Positions 30,529 to 43,956 of a DNA stretch of 64,000 nt are shown piece by piece; position 1 is the first letter of the stretch, and the number at the start of each line of letters is the position of its first letter. A model generated the notes under the pieces. The model was not told the DNA's origin, did no database searches, and saw only the letters and a list, made by a program, of their open reading frames with translations. The translations under genes were made by a program, and so were the position numbers. The stretch spans positions 900,740-964,739 of the forward strand of contig QRDG01000025.1 in assembly GCA_012064385.1 (NCBI GenBank), given 5' to 3'. The stretch comes from Puccinellia tenuiflora. Lineage: Eukaryota > Streptophyta > Magnoliopsida > Poales > Poaceae.

Positions 30529-33500
30529 TGATGACGGGATTGATGAGAGTGTTCTTCTCCCTCAACAATGCCAACAAGTACTCTTGATACCCTGGAAGGA
30601 AGATAATATATTAGGGTTAGGTTGAGCCTCCAAGTGCAGAGTATGTAGAAGTGGTAGTTTTTCCCCAAGAAGGTGACTCGAGGGTTTAATATCGAACTCT
30701 CGGGGAACCAGTAGTGTGGGTTTTATCTTCTTGTCCTTCTCTAGATTTCCTGCAAACAAAATAGATTGCTTTGTGCCCTCAACCTCACCAAGTGGTTGTC
30801 AAGCACAAGGTGTGAGAATGATATTAAGATGATAATGAATGCAAAACAGTAAATAAAAATGCAATGGTGGTGAATAAGTATGCAATGATGATAGTAATGA
30901 TGATGGATGGTATTTTTGGGGTTTTTATATGTGAATGCAAGAAGTAAAAGTGTTTTTATATTTTCTGATTTTAAAATGGCTTAATGTAAAAGATGCTTAA
31001 AAGTGGTTGGAAAGTTGTTTCTTATGATTAAAAATGGACCGGGGTTCATGGTTTCACACATGCACTCTCTTTTTAATATAGTGTGGCAAATGAGTAGACA
31101 TAGATTTAACATATGAGATTGCAAACAAGGTTAATGACATGTTACTAATTATATGGGCATCACGTCCTAACATAGAGACCTTTTGATTATTAGTCTCACT
31201 TATACTCCACCAAGATGTGAACTAAATCATGCACCTTAGTAATTAAGATAACATCAGAGTATAGCTTTAAGATTAATGACATGAAGTGAAAATAAACACA
31301 TGATGGATCTAGTCTTAGGTAGAGGCATGTCACTCCTCCTACCCTACAACATGGTATTTTGGTTTATCCCTAGTGAGGTAACAAAGTAAGGTAAACACCC
31401 AATGGATCATGATATTAAGTTGCCAGCTTATCACTTCACCACCCCCGTTACTCCAACTAATGCACACGTTCCCCCACACACGCTCTCATAAACATGCTTG
31501 ATCATAACAAGGATACAAGAACGGGGGTACATAATATGCATCTACTTTCATAACTGAAATATAACATTGCAATCTCAACATATATTAACTCGTATAAAGA
31601 TCCACCACAATGGTAATACAACGGTGACCGTAATCATGTTCAGCAGCTCATACGGTGCTAATTAGTGAAGCTCAAGAGAGAGAGAGATACATATGCTACT
31701 GCCACAAACCCATAGTCCAGAGGTGGACTACTCCCTCTTCATCATGGAGACGGTGGAGATGTCGATGGAGAAGAAGGAGACCTCTCCGGCAGGGCTCCGC
31801 CGGAGTTTTCCCCCTCCAATCTGCACCCTTCTGGTCTCTGTTTCTTGTTTCTCTTCTGTGGTGGCTCTCCTTTCGAAGAACGTCGGGGGACCCATTATAT
31901 AGGCGTTTTTAGGTCACGAGGATGCTTCTGGGCGAAGGATCTACGCAAACGGGGACACGAGGGTTGAATTAGGTGGGCCCACGCGGCTTGGTACTGTAGC
32001 CGCGTGGGGCCCCCTATTTTGGCCCTCCGGCCTCCTTTCGCTTGCTTCTTTCGCTCCAATGTCTTCCTTCTTCCAAAATAATGACCCCCATAAATTTATA
32101 GCTCATTATGACATCGTTAAGGTCCTGAAACAAATAAAGAAAGAAATAGGGGTTTTCTGCCTGCGCAGGATTAATTACATAAAAAGGGGAAATCATTATT
32201 AATTACCAAAAATCATTAAATAATAGTAATATACCCCTTATATGATGCAAATATGAATGGAATATAAGTATTATAGTGCAAAGTTCATGTATGCATTTTA
32301 GATGCATCAACATCCCCAAGCTTAACTCATGCTCGTCCTCGAGTATGAAAGTGGTAAAACTAACATGAACTTTGCAATATAATCACAACATAGATATAAA
32401 AGATGATTGCTACTGCTACATAAAGTCAAATGATTCATTATTTCAAAGAAGTAGCAATATGTAAACAGTTTATAAAGTGATATCAAGTATTCAATGCAAG
32501 GATGTTCAATGATAGTTCACAAGGTGTAACATAAAAGATAGTAATATGGACATTCTTACTTTTGCATACTTGAGGTCCATAGAGTGTAGATGAAAATCTG
32601 AATATAAAAGGTGGACACTTTGGAAAAGATATATAAATAAGTAGAGGTCAAACATGCATAAGTTTCATCTATCCTCCAAACTATTTTACTTAAGTTATTT
32701 ATTGCAATGGTAATACTTGGTGTAAAGCTCTCATTCCCCTATCATAGCATCTTGAATGATTAAAGTTTACATGTGAAAGCAAATATGAGTAGTGGCCTTG
32801 ATAAAGTAAATGTTAGATGTCTCATGCCCCTTGAATACAAGTACCTACACCATGATTACTCAACTTGGGAAACAAAGCAAGTTTAAGTTATCTATCATTG
32901 TAAGTAATACTGGTATCATCAAGAGTTTCAACTGGGGTACCTCTTGTCCCATGATATGGATCAAGCCCACAACAAAACAACAAGACAAACAAACATAATG
33001 AACAACCTCAACACCCTCTTTATTTACCACTTGATATAGCTTTTTATTGTAGGGTGTATCACAGAGAGTTCAAAATAGCATGTAAGTAAATTTCCACCAT
33101 GAATGATGCATGGCTTAGATTAGCGGCCCAGGTTTCTCTCTAACCATTTATACAAACTCATTTAAACTTAACTCTATTTCCACATTATTTCGTCATGATA
33201 GGCATCCATAAAAAAAAGTACATGATATCAACTAAACAAATGATGGAACATGTTGAAAGCTTTGCATGTGACAGCATATATGGGCTAACTCCCAACCTTA
33301 AACATTTATCAAGCCACTATCTTCATAATATTAATCACAATGGCTCATCTTTATTGAATGCAATAAAAGTAAAGTGTGCATCAAGTTCGCGAGAGCTTTT
33401 TAACCAACTTTTCCCATTACAATAAATAACATCATCATTTTCATTTAGAGGTATGGATAACACATATAACATGATAAACATACTTGGAATAGCATAAAGC

Positions 33501-36500
33501 TAATAGGTAGATATGGTGGACTCACTGGAAAAACTTGGGTTGAAGGTGTTGGAAACAAGTTTTTAGTTGTTGGAATTTTTGGGCTAGCAAAAGGGAGAAA
33601 GATGACCATCTAGATGCATGCATGAGTGTCCATAGAACTAAATAATTCATGTCAAACAAGGTGAAATAACATACAGCATCAAAACATGAATAAAAGATAG
33701 CTCATGATAAAACATTTGCAAATTATTACTCATAAAGAGGCTCATGAATCATGCAACTATATGTGTCATTAAAAATCAACTTAGACATCCCTTTTCCCAA
33801 TACAATAAAAGCATGAAAGATATTTCAACCCATATTTCCAGTAGCTTTCTCATATATAAATGATAGTGTGGTGGTCTCGCAAAATAAAAATCAAAGAAAA
33901 AACAAACAAAAAGACGCTCCAAGTTTATGCGATAAAGTGCATTGATAGAAAAACAGAAGTTAGGCGTGTGCAAACCGAGAGTGTGTAGGTTCAGTGGGGA
34001 TGTTCACATCCCCAAGCTTATGGTGCATCTCCTCCAATCCCTGTGAAAAAACTTCAAAACACAATTTCTCCCATCTCTTTTCTGTGGGGTGATATTAGTA
34101 GAGATAAACAAACAAGTTTCTTGCTGCATATAATCCATGGACTAAAATTCATATGAATGATCAGAGAGTGTATAATGTTTTATTCCTACTCATAAACTTA
34201 ATTGGATCAACTCAATAGTTCAAACTATGCATAAAACAATATGGGACAGAATCTGTCCAGAAAAACAGCAGCAGAAAAACGTATTTTTCTGTCCTACTTA
34301 AACTTGTCTAAAATTTCTTAAAAAATTCAGGAAGACATAGTATGAAAAGTTTCAGTTACAGTAAAAATCTCAGCTCATTAGGATTTACATAATAAGAATG
34401 AAAAATCAAACCGTGCACAGACTCTGTGCAGGAATAAAATCTCCGACATAGAAATAGCAACTTTTTCAAACCAAAATGGGTAAACTTGGCACTTTATTAA
34501 AAAATCCAGAAACTAAACTAAGAAAACAATCTCTTGTTACAGCAAGAGGACACAAAGAAAATCCAAATAAAAACAACCAGGTTGCCTCCCGTAAAGCGCT
34601 TTCTTTATAGCCATATAGCTAGGCTTACTTACTTGTTGTTTTACCGAAGATGAAGCTCATGAGGGAGCTTAAAAGTTGTGACCTTCATCCTTAGGAAGTT
34701 TTCCATGCATTTCTTATGTGGAAACTAAGACTTCACATTCCCTTCCTTTGAATCAATAATAGCCCCTGTGGTACGAAGAAAAGGTCTTCCAAGAATAATA
34801 GGACTAGAGGTTTTATTCTCCATATCCATGATTAGAAAATCCACAGGTACAAAAGTCATATGTAACTCTACCATAACATCACTTACTTTTCCTAAAGCAT
34901 GTTTAATGGTATTATCAGCAAGTGCAAGTCTAATTGAGCATTTTTCAAGATTCTTTAATTCAAGTACTTCATATAATTGTTTAGATAAAACAGAGACACT
35001 AGATCCTAAATCAAGTATGGCATGGTGTGTCTCTTTTCCAATAGTTACTAATACCTTGGGGATCCATACATCCCCAAGCTTAGGTGGTATCATAGCTTCT
35101 TGATTGTATCTAGCAATTTTTTCTTTCAAGACATGATTAGCAATATAGGAAGCAAAACCAGATTTGTTAACATCAATAGAAGGATCACTTGCAAATTTTT
35201 GTAAGATAGATATAAATTCATGCAAGCTACTATTCTCCAAATCAAGCAAAGGATCATTAACTTCACTAAGCATCTTAACTTCTTCAACTCTTCTTTCATC
35301 ATATTCAGTTTTACTAACTTCTTCTTTTGAGGCCATAAGATGAGACATAAAAGGCAACAGATATTCAGGATAATTTAGCAATTCATTCAGAGTTTCCTCC
35401 AAAGTAAGAGGAACATTTTCAGCAATATTAATAGAATTCAATCCAACCACAGGTGGTGCTTGTGGTTTTCCATAGAAACGGTTTTCATAGATTGATTTCA
35501 TTATCTTAGGATCTACCTTAGTTTCTTCAATAGGGACATTCATATCTTGAGGAAAATTCTTAACACTAAAAGGCCAAAAGGTTCTCTTTTCCATTATGCA
35601 AATTTTTATGTGTTTTTGATTTTTTATGCAAAACTGAAAATAAAATGACACTAAAACAATGCAAACCAAATTAACTAATGCAAAACTGAAAATAAAATAT
35701 GCAAACCGAAATCTAAATATGATATGCAAGACAAAAACAAAACAAAATAAAATGCTTGAAGGTAAAGATAGACAAGATGATGCTCACGTAGGTGCAACCT
35801 CCCCAAGCTTAGGTGTTAGCACAAGTTGGTGATGAAGTTGACTTTGTTGTGATATCCTTGGATAAAACCTTCCAGCTATGACTCCCCGGCAACGGCGCCA
35901 GAAAAACCTTTGATGACGGGATTGATGAGAGTGTTCTTCTCCCTCAACAACGCCAACAAGTACTCTTGATACCCTGAAAGGAAGATAATATATTAGGGAT
36001 AGGTTGAGCCTCCAAGTGCAGAGTATGTAGAAGTGGTAGTTTTTCCCCAAGAAGGTGACTCGAGGGTTTAATATCGAACTCTCGGGGAACCAATAGTGTG
36101 GGTTTTATCTTCTTGTCCTTCTCTAGATTTCCTGCAAACAAAATAGATTGCTTTGTGCCCTCAACCTCACCAAGTGGTTGTCAAGCACAAGGTGTGAGAA
36201 TGATATTAAGATGATAATGAATGCAAAACAGTAAATAAAAATGCAATGGTGGTGAATAAGTATGCAAGGATGATAGTAATGATGATGGATGGTATTTTTG
36301 GGGTTTTTATATGTGAATGCAAGAAGTAAAAGTGTTTTTGTATTTTCTGATTTTAAAATGGCTGAATGTAAAAGATTCTTATAAGTGGTTGGAAAGTTGT
36401 TTCTAATGATTAAAAATGGACCGGGGTTCATGGTTTCACACATGCACTCTCTCTTTAATATAGTGTGGCAAATGAGTAGACATAGATTTAACATATGAGA

Positions 36501-37714
36501 TTGCAAACAAGGTTAATGACATGTTACTAATTATATGGGCATCACGTCCTAACATGAGAGTATACTCCACTTATAGTGTGGCAAATGATTATTAGTCTCA
36601 CTTATACTCCACCAAGATGTGAACTAAATCATGCACCTTAGTAATTAAGATAACATCAGAGTATAGCTTTAAGATTAATGACATGAAGTGCAAATAAACA
36701 CATGATGGATCTAGTCTTAGGTAGAGGCATGTCACTCCTCCTACCCTACAACATGGTATTTTGGTTTATCCCTAGTGAGGTAACAAAGTAAGGTAAACAC
36801 CCAATGGATCATGATATTAAGTTGTCAGCTTATCACTTCACCACCCCCGTTACTCCAACTAATGCACATGTTCCCCCACACATGCTCTCATAAACATGCT
36901 TGATCATAACAAGGATACAAGAACGGGGTACATAATATGCATCTACTTTAATAACTGAAATATAACATTGCAATCTCAACATATATTATTTCATATAAAG
37001 ATCCACCACAATGGTAATACAACGGTGACCGTAATCATGTTCAGCAACTCATACGGTGATAATTAGTGAAGCTCAAGAGAGAGAGAGAGAGATACATATG
37101 CTATTGCCACAAACCCATAGTCCAGAGGTGGACTACTCCCTCTTCATCATGGAGACGGTGGAGATGTCGATGGAGAAGAAGGAGACCTCTCCGGCAGGGC
37201 TCCGCCGGAGTTTTCCCCCTCCAATCTGCAGCCTCCTGGTCTCTGTTTCTTGTTTCTCTTCTGTGGCGGCTCTCCTTTCGAAGAACGTCGGGGGACCCTT
37301 TATATAGGCGTTTTTAGGTCACGAGAATGCTTCCGGGCGAAGGATCTACGCAAACGGGGCCACGAGGGCTGAATTAGGTGGGCCCACGCGGCCTGGTACT
37401 GTAGCCGCATGGGGCCCCCTATTTTGGCCCTCCGGCCTCCTTTCGCTTGCTTCTTTCGCTCCAATGTCTTCCTCCTTCCAAAATAATGAACCCCGTAAAT
37501 TTATAGCTCATTATGACGTCGTTAAGGTCCTGAAACAAATAAAGAAAGAAATAGGGATTTTCTGCCTGCGCAGGATTAATTCCATAAAAAGGGGAAATCA
37601 TTATTAATTACCAAAAATCATTAAATAATAGTAATATACCCCTTATATGATGCAAATATGAATGGAATATAAGTATTATAGTGCAAAGTTCATGTATGCA
37701 TTTTAGATGCATCA
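30529..37714 (-). mobile_element. Full-length non-autonomous Athila-type retrotransposon
   Basis: LTRs 30529-32309 (1781 bp) and 35911-37714 (1804 bp) start TGATGACGGG and end GATGCATCA. On the minus strand the primer binding site next to the right LTR is TGGCGCCGTTGCCGGGG, complementary to tRNA-Asp, the Athila hallmark; the polypurine tract (gcttggggatgt) abuts the left LTR. Flanks are GGTTC and GGTGC, one mismatch from a 5-bp duplication. The right LTR carries a 40-bp extra piece near 36555-36595. The 3.6-kb interior has only the protease-bearing ORF; RT, RNase H and integrase are absent, so the element is non-autonomous. LTR divergence of several percent suggests a middle-aged insertion. 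Confidence 0.88.
34725..35594 (-). CDS. Athila gag-end/aspartic protease ORF
   Basis: The start is taken at the ATG of 35594 (MEKRTFWPFSV), giving about 289 residues. The first half is charged and unfamiliar. The second half is a retropepsin-like domain: LGDVWIPKVLVTIGK, the active-site loop AILDLGSSVSVL (DLGS in place of DTGA, a known Athila variant), then PIILGRPFLRTTGAII. It lies within the Athila element 30529-37714 and is its only long ORF. It probably represents the protease end of a gag-pro reading frame whose capsid part is lost. Activity is unproven. Confidence 0.7.
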   Translation of the reverse strand: MEKRTFWPFSVKNFPQDMNVPIEETKVDPKIMKSIYENRFYGKPQAPPVVGLNSINIAENVPLTLEETLNELLNYPEYLLPFMSHLMASKEEVSKTEYDERRVEEVKMLSEVNDPLLDLENSSLHEFISILQKFASDPSIDVNKSGFASYIANHVLKEKIARYNQEAMIPPKLGDVWIPKVLVTIGKETHHAILDLGSSVSVLSKQLYEVLELKNLEKCSIRLALADNTIKHALGKVSDVMVELHMTFVPVDFLIMDMENKTSSPIILGRPFLRTTGAIIDSKEGNVKS

Positions 37715-39962
37715 GGTGCAAATTCATGTATCGAGAGTAATGGTTACTTGTTTTCTTGACTTTTGCTAAAAGCTGCTAATTTGGTTTTAGATTTGAATTA
37801 CTTGAAAAAACAAATAAGAAAGTTAAGCAAGTTTGTATTTTCTTCATAGGTTTTTTTTTTGAATTGTTAGAATTTGTTTTAATTAGTGTGGAAATATAAT
37901 TTCTATCTTGATGAATTTCATGAAGAGGATAAAATTTAGAATAAAAGAGAGACATAAGCTCCTTCCAATCCAAAAAATGAGAATTGTCTAGTAGCCTATA
38001 CCACTCCAATGCTTTCTCCTTAAGTGATAAGGAAAATAATTTCCTCATGATCACCTCTCTTGAAACACCTGCAATCTCAAACAAATCACATAATTCCTTA
38101 ATATAAAGCAGATGATTACTAGGATGGACAGCTCCATCTCCTGCATAGCGATTAGTCATAACAAGATCAATTATTCCCATCGGTATTTCGAAAGGAATAC
38201 AGTTAGTCGGTGGAGTAACCTTATCCACCACGGGAGTGGTGGAGAGGTCAGTCTCAAATAGCAAATTTAAAGGGCAACGTTCCATAAGCCAAACTAGTAA
38301 AATAAAAAACAAGAAACGAAAAGATTTAATTGCAAGATCTAAAGAAGATACCTTGAAGCACTCACCTCCCCAACAACAATGCTAGAAATTAGCTTCGTCG
38401 TCGGAGTGTGAGTACCGCTTACCTTTCCTCCCCGGCAACGGTGCCAGAAATTAGCTTGATGTCTACTACACGCTTCTATTCTTGTAGACTTGTTGGGCCT
38501 CCAAGCGCAGAGGTTTGTAGGATAGCAGCAAATTTCCCTTAAGTGAGTAACCAAAGGTTTATCAATCTCAGGGAGGTGTAAGGTGAATGTATCCTCTCTC
38601 AAGCAACCCTGCAATTAAGATACAAGAAGTCTCTTGTGTCCCCAACACACCTAATACAATTGTCAGTTGTATAGGTGCACTAGTTCGGCGAAGAGATAGT
38701 AAAATGCAAGTGATATGGATGGTAAAAAGTGATTTTGTAATTCTGTAATAAAAATGGCAGCAAGCAAACAAGTGACAAAAGTGACTAAAAACGGTGTATC
38801 AATGCTTGGAAACAAGGCCTAGGCTTCATACTTGCACTAGTGACTACTCTCAACATCATTAACATAATTAAACACATAATAGTTCCCACAAAAACACATG
38901 CATGGTAGACGTTACTCGGAGATCATTCTTTCGTGGATCAAATAGGATGAGAATTGCGTAGGGCTACGAAAAGCACACCTTAAAGTTCGAATTCCACATC
39001 TATGGACACTTCATGCTGTCACTATCCGCATCCAAATATACTACTAACAAACACCACAACCTATTTCTTGAATAGTCTCTTTCTTTAATAACACAAGCAT
39101 CAAGAAACCTCATAATCTATTCAATCCAACGATAATAAAGAACAAACTCATGATGAAGATCCCTCTAATCTTGATGCATAGAGCCACACACGGCACCCTC
39201 ACTGTCACCGTGGTACCATGATCACAACGGTGACTCCGCAAATTATACTAGATAACATCACTTGAGCAACATCATATCCATTACACATAGGGAAACATCA
39301 TGTATTCAACTATACTAATAAAGCTCATGATCACAACGAAGATCACATCATGGGAGAGAGATAACCACATAGCTACTTGTATAAGCCTCAGCCCCGGTGA
39401 GGTACTACTCCCTCCTCATCACGGAAAGCAGCGGTATTGATCGAGATGGCTCCGGCGGTCGATCCTCATCCCGGCAGGGTGCCGGAGCAGGACCTTCTGA
39501 ACCCCCGAAACTTGTCGGCGATGGCAGTAGAGCTCTGTATCGTATTTAGGAAAATCCTTCGGGAGTTAGGGTTTTTTCGTCTGGGATGATTTATAGGCCA
39601 AAGGGCGTCGCGAGGGAGTCTCCGAGGGGCAGGGACCACCCCTGGCCGTGGCCCCCCTTAGACCCGCGGGTGGGACACGCCCCTGGCCTGTGGGTCCCTC
39701 CCGCAGTCGCCCTTCTGGCTCCGGTCCTTATTTACTCAATAAAAAATCTCCGTAAATTTTCGTCCAATTCCGAGAATATTTGCAGAAGTAACTTTTTGCA
39801 ATAAAAACAGGCAAAAAACAGGGAACTGACATTGGGCATCTTGTCAATAGGTTAGTCCGACAAAATGCAAAAAAATGATGTAATATGGTATTAAAAACAT
39901 GTGACAACATTACAAAACTAGCATGGATCAATCAAAAATTATAGATACATTTGACACGTATC
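37715..39962 (-). mobile_element. Partial second Athila-type element (5' LTR and gag)
   Basis: The right LTR 38458-39962 (1505 bp) starts TGATGTCTACTACACGC and ends GACACGTATCA. Its minus-strand primer binding site TGGCACCGTTGCCGGGG (about 38437-38455) is of the tRNA-Asp type. Left of it lies a gag remnant. The element is cut at 37715 by the neighbouring Athila element and its 3' half is not found in the window. The LTR start is common in wheat repeats; Sabrina/WHAM-like membership is a guess. Confidence 0.75.
37776..38312 (-). pseudogene. Athila gag fragment
   Basis: Minus-strand frame with the retrotransposon gag signature: FSLSLKEKALEWYRLLDN, DWKELMSLFYSKFYP, and upstream EIPMGIIDLV and LYIKELCDLFEIAGVS. 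It belongs to the partial Athila element at 37715-39962. It ends in a lysine/asparagine-rich tail without the zinc knuckle, so it is C-terminally truncated. Confidence 0.7.
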
Positions 39963-40034
39963 ACTATGCTATCCACCAATGAAATTATTTAATACTCACT
40001 GTAAAGATTTAAAACTTGAACGAATTTTTCTCGG

Positions 40035-40996
40035 TAACAGTGCATACGTTTAGTTATAAAAATTTAGTTATATAATAGGTCTAAAATATAATATTAATGC
40101 ATATGAAAAAAGTGCTTCACAAGACAACATGCAACTATTCCATTTATACAAACTCAATCCATATATTTTGATATTTAGTCATTAAAGATCGTGAATTAAA
40201 TATGATGAAAATCACATGGGTCCAATATTTTGGGATGGAGATCTGAACATAATAAAAATGGTCAATTCGCGGAAGCAAATACACACCACGGTCCTCTTGT
40301 CACGTAAGAATAAACTAGTGTGACTAACAACAACAAGTTAAATTAGCTTGATATTCTCATTCCAACAGTATCCATACAGATTTTATAGAAATCTACGTAA
40401 CTATATTTTTATGCTTAATTTCACACATCGCATATTTATTTCATAAACTGGCGGAGAAATTGTGTGCGAGCATGTAACATAAGAGCTTATACGGTAATAA
40501 TTTAATATGCAAACATATTATGATACAAAACTCTATTATTTTTATTGGTGATTATTTTAACCTATGCTGTTTCGGTACGAAGTACATAATATGCACAATT
40601 CGTTAACTTTTGCCTACAAAAAAATAGCCTTATTAAACCAACATTTGTATAAATATGATTGCTTAATCATACACTAGAAAGCACTGTTGAAATATTTATT
40701 TGATCGTACTATTTACCGTAAATACATATAAATTATATAGATTATGAAGTTAAAAAATAGTTTTAAGATAACTTTTGTTACAAAATACATTTTAATATCT
40801 TTCAACGATATTCACTACAAATACAAATCAACTTATATTTTCAGTTATGCGGTTAATCTACTACGTGAGTAAAACAATTATACTTTTAATACCCTAACAT
40901 GTTAAAAATAAGATCTAGAAAAATATAAAATTTTAGTATAAATAGTATTATTTTCATTCGCCCCGGAGCCCAGCTTTGGATGTCAAGAATAAACAA
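40035..40996 (+). repeat. Direct repeat copy 2 (about 960 bp)
   Basis: Partner of 28500-29465. It begins right after the Athila LTR plus about 70 bp. It ends with 'aagaataaacaagg' and then runs into unrelated DNA, whereas copy 1 runs into the protease fragment. Confidence 0.75.
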
Positions 40997-43940
40997 GGTG
41001 TTTTTCATGTTGCCGCACTGTACTATCGGAATTTACTTAGGTTGAACACGCGATCTACATCAAACGTGGTCGAGAGTCCCAGAAGGGTTATGCACAAAGA
41101 TCGTACTAAACGCAACACCAAGAGTGTGGTACTTCGTAATCTTTTTTATGAAAAATAATCTTAACCTGACTCTGTGTCTTGCCCAACTCTAGGTGCGTGT
41201 GTTCATATCTATAGGAACCCCGATTGTGTGAACTTGCAAAATAAACAGGGTAAATGGATGCTTATTTGTTCATTAATAGTTTAGGAATCGTATGCCTGAC
41301 TGAGGTCCGAGAACACATGTATACATGTTGAATTAGAGTCATCTCGTGTTTGTTCAAAAATATATATATAATGAAAATATAGCATCATCTTTGCTGTAGA
41401 GAGAGATGGAGGGAAGGCTGGGGCGGAGCATTTTTTTTACTGTTGCGGCGTGTATCTTTCTAACCATCGTTGCTTGAGCCATGGATTCTGCCCTGGGAGA
41501 GCCGTGTTACTTTCGAATCGGCCTTTAACCGCTGTGGATACGGCCACGACTCTCCTTATGAAATGCACAGACAAGCATCAAAGGAAGTCAAATTTTGATG
41601 GCTGCGTGTCTGTGTGCTTTGACGTTTTTCCTTCTACAACAAAAAAAAGACACGCTTGTCCCCTCTGGCAGTCGGCGACTCCGATCACTACAAAACTTGG
41701 ACGAGTGGCCGATAGTTTGGTTCCAATAGCCTACAGTTTGTAGTAGAATGATTAAGTATACAAAATAACTGTGGCAAATGAGTTTGTTGGGAATTGCTAA
41801 ATCTATAGAGGAAATGGTAAATTTTGTGAGGAGTGGTATTTAACTTCCAGATCCCTTGTGTAATCATGTCAATCCCAAGATAATTGTTGACAACACAGCC
41901 AAATGAATGCCATTGCAAAACATTCAAAAGTAATTTATTACAAAGTTTGAATAACCACAAAGAACATTGTCTTGTGACATTTTATTACAACCAGAGAGCT
42001 CAGCGAAAACATAAAAGCGAAGTGACTCCATCTCAGCAACATGCAGTCGATCTGTTGATGTAGTCCACGAGGCCTTCATAAAAGCGAAGTTAGTCCATCT
42101 CAGTCACAGGCAGTCGATGTAGTCCACGAGGCCTCACTCTTCAGCGTTGTCGTAGTAGTCGTAGTTGTCTCCTTCTTCATAGTACTCTAAATAATCAAGA
42201 AAACAGTGCCATGAGTACATAACGTACTCAACGTGCCCCCATGCAAGACCTATAATAGCTACATGTGGCTTCAAGGAAGGTTGTATGGTTCTTTTGCATA
42301 AAAGTCAATTTTGTTTGCAATAATACAATAGTTTGATAAAACATATTTTAGACGAAAACGTTGTTTTGTGTTCAACGTAGTATTTCTCATCAAAGTTGTA
42401 GTATTTCTCATCAAAGTGAGTGTCCTCGACACGTCACATTCTCCAAAGGATTTCGGGATAGAGGCAAAGAGGGAAGTAGCAACTAGGTTCCTGTATGTCA
42501 AGAAAGATTCATGTGTTGTCCATGATCGTGGACACGGTTATTCGAATAGTTTTACACTCTACAGATGTGGTACACTTTCCCCAGACGACATAATCCTATC
42601 TTGTTGCTAGCCAGTGGCCGCTGGTTTAGTACTCACCAATTGGACTACCGACAGAGGGGTTGTGACAAGGTCTTTTGGCTAGATGCCCCAAAGATGTGAC
42701 ATGCCCACCAGGTGTGGCACCGAAACTGAGAGTATGTCCCCAAACCGATCCCCTCATTTGTGCTGAAGGTTCTCCCGTAGGCAGAAACCTCATCTACGGT
42801 AGGACGACATCAACACCTAAGGCTGTCTAACTTACTTAACCAATCCAATGCCCATATAGCATGTGGTTGTATTGTGGTCACAATCTTCAAATCCAAGACT
42901 TATTAGGCCCTTATGCGACACAAACGACGGATTTCCCCTCCAGCTTGTGAAGGGCAACCAATCGCTCCTTCGTTAGTTAATCCAGCTGTCGCCCGCGCCA
43001 ATGTTTAGATGGTAAGTTTCACCCATAGTAGAAGAGAGAGTAGAGGAACAACAATGGCTAATGCGCCTAGCTCAACGAGCTCAACAAGTTCAAAAGGTCT
43101 TTATGACCCAAGGGTCAACCAATTCCTCCAAAGAGGCAAGATACAGATATCCTGGTGAATATTGAGCATGGCTAGCCAGTTTACTCTAATAGGATTACTA
43201 CATAATCTCTACTTAGGTTATCAAGTATAAGGCAACAAGAGGATCAGGCTGGTGTGTCAATCAACATGCGAGTAACTTGAATAAAACAGCATGCATAATT
43301 GTAAAACAATAAATAATGCCCCTTTTAAAAACATAGGATAAAACATGAGAGGGGGCATGCCTTCGTTGTTGAATTTCTGCTCTTCACCTCCTTGGTCGTG
43401 CTCGTATCTCTCTCCACTCTCTAATCGTCGTATCAAAGCAATACCAATCCAAATGAATGAAGACAATACGACGAAATAAAGAATCAAATGTACGTGTGTC
43501 GAATAAAATCAAATAGGGGCTAGCATGGTTTAGAAGGTTGGTGTTGGATTGTTGGTTCACCGTTTTCCCATCCTAATAGTAATATATTTAGAAAATATAA
43601 TATTTATTTAGCATAGCCACTATAGGTGGCATAGTATTACGATGCAATGCACAACCTGTTTACCAAAAGGTCTACAACTTCAGAATAAATCATGGTCACA
43701 ACATAACAATACCAACCTATTATATAACAATATCAAACATGGAGTAAAACATATATAGAAACACTGACGTAGGCTAAGCATGCATAGCTAACATAAAAAA
43801 ATAAGTAGAAACAAAACACAGGTGAATCTAATGTGCCAAACGAACATATTAGCAAATATAAACAGGGGGTAACAAAGAATGCTAGAAACTATGGATCACA
43901 AGTACCAACAATAAACTTATAAGCAATAAAACAATAACTA
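40997..43940. other. Non-coding retrotransposon-like DNA
   Basis: No coding region with a domain. A short duplicated block (cataaaagcgaagt, tccatctcag, agtcgat) occurs near 42010-42060 and 42075-42125. From 42600 to 43000 the text is moderately GC-rich and reads like the non-coding interior of a large retrotransposon derivative (LARD). The same kind of text resumes after the retroposon at 45319, so both sides may be one element. Confidence 0.4.
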
Positions 43941-43956
43941 GTATTTTAAATAGAAG

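Noticed and set aside
38568..38771. Short minus-strand frames inside the Athila LTR
   Set aside because: They lie within an LTR with clear PBS and terminal motifs; no coding signal.
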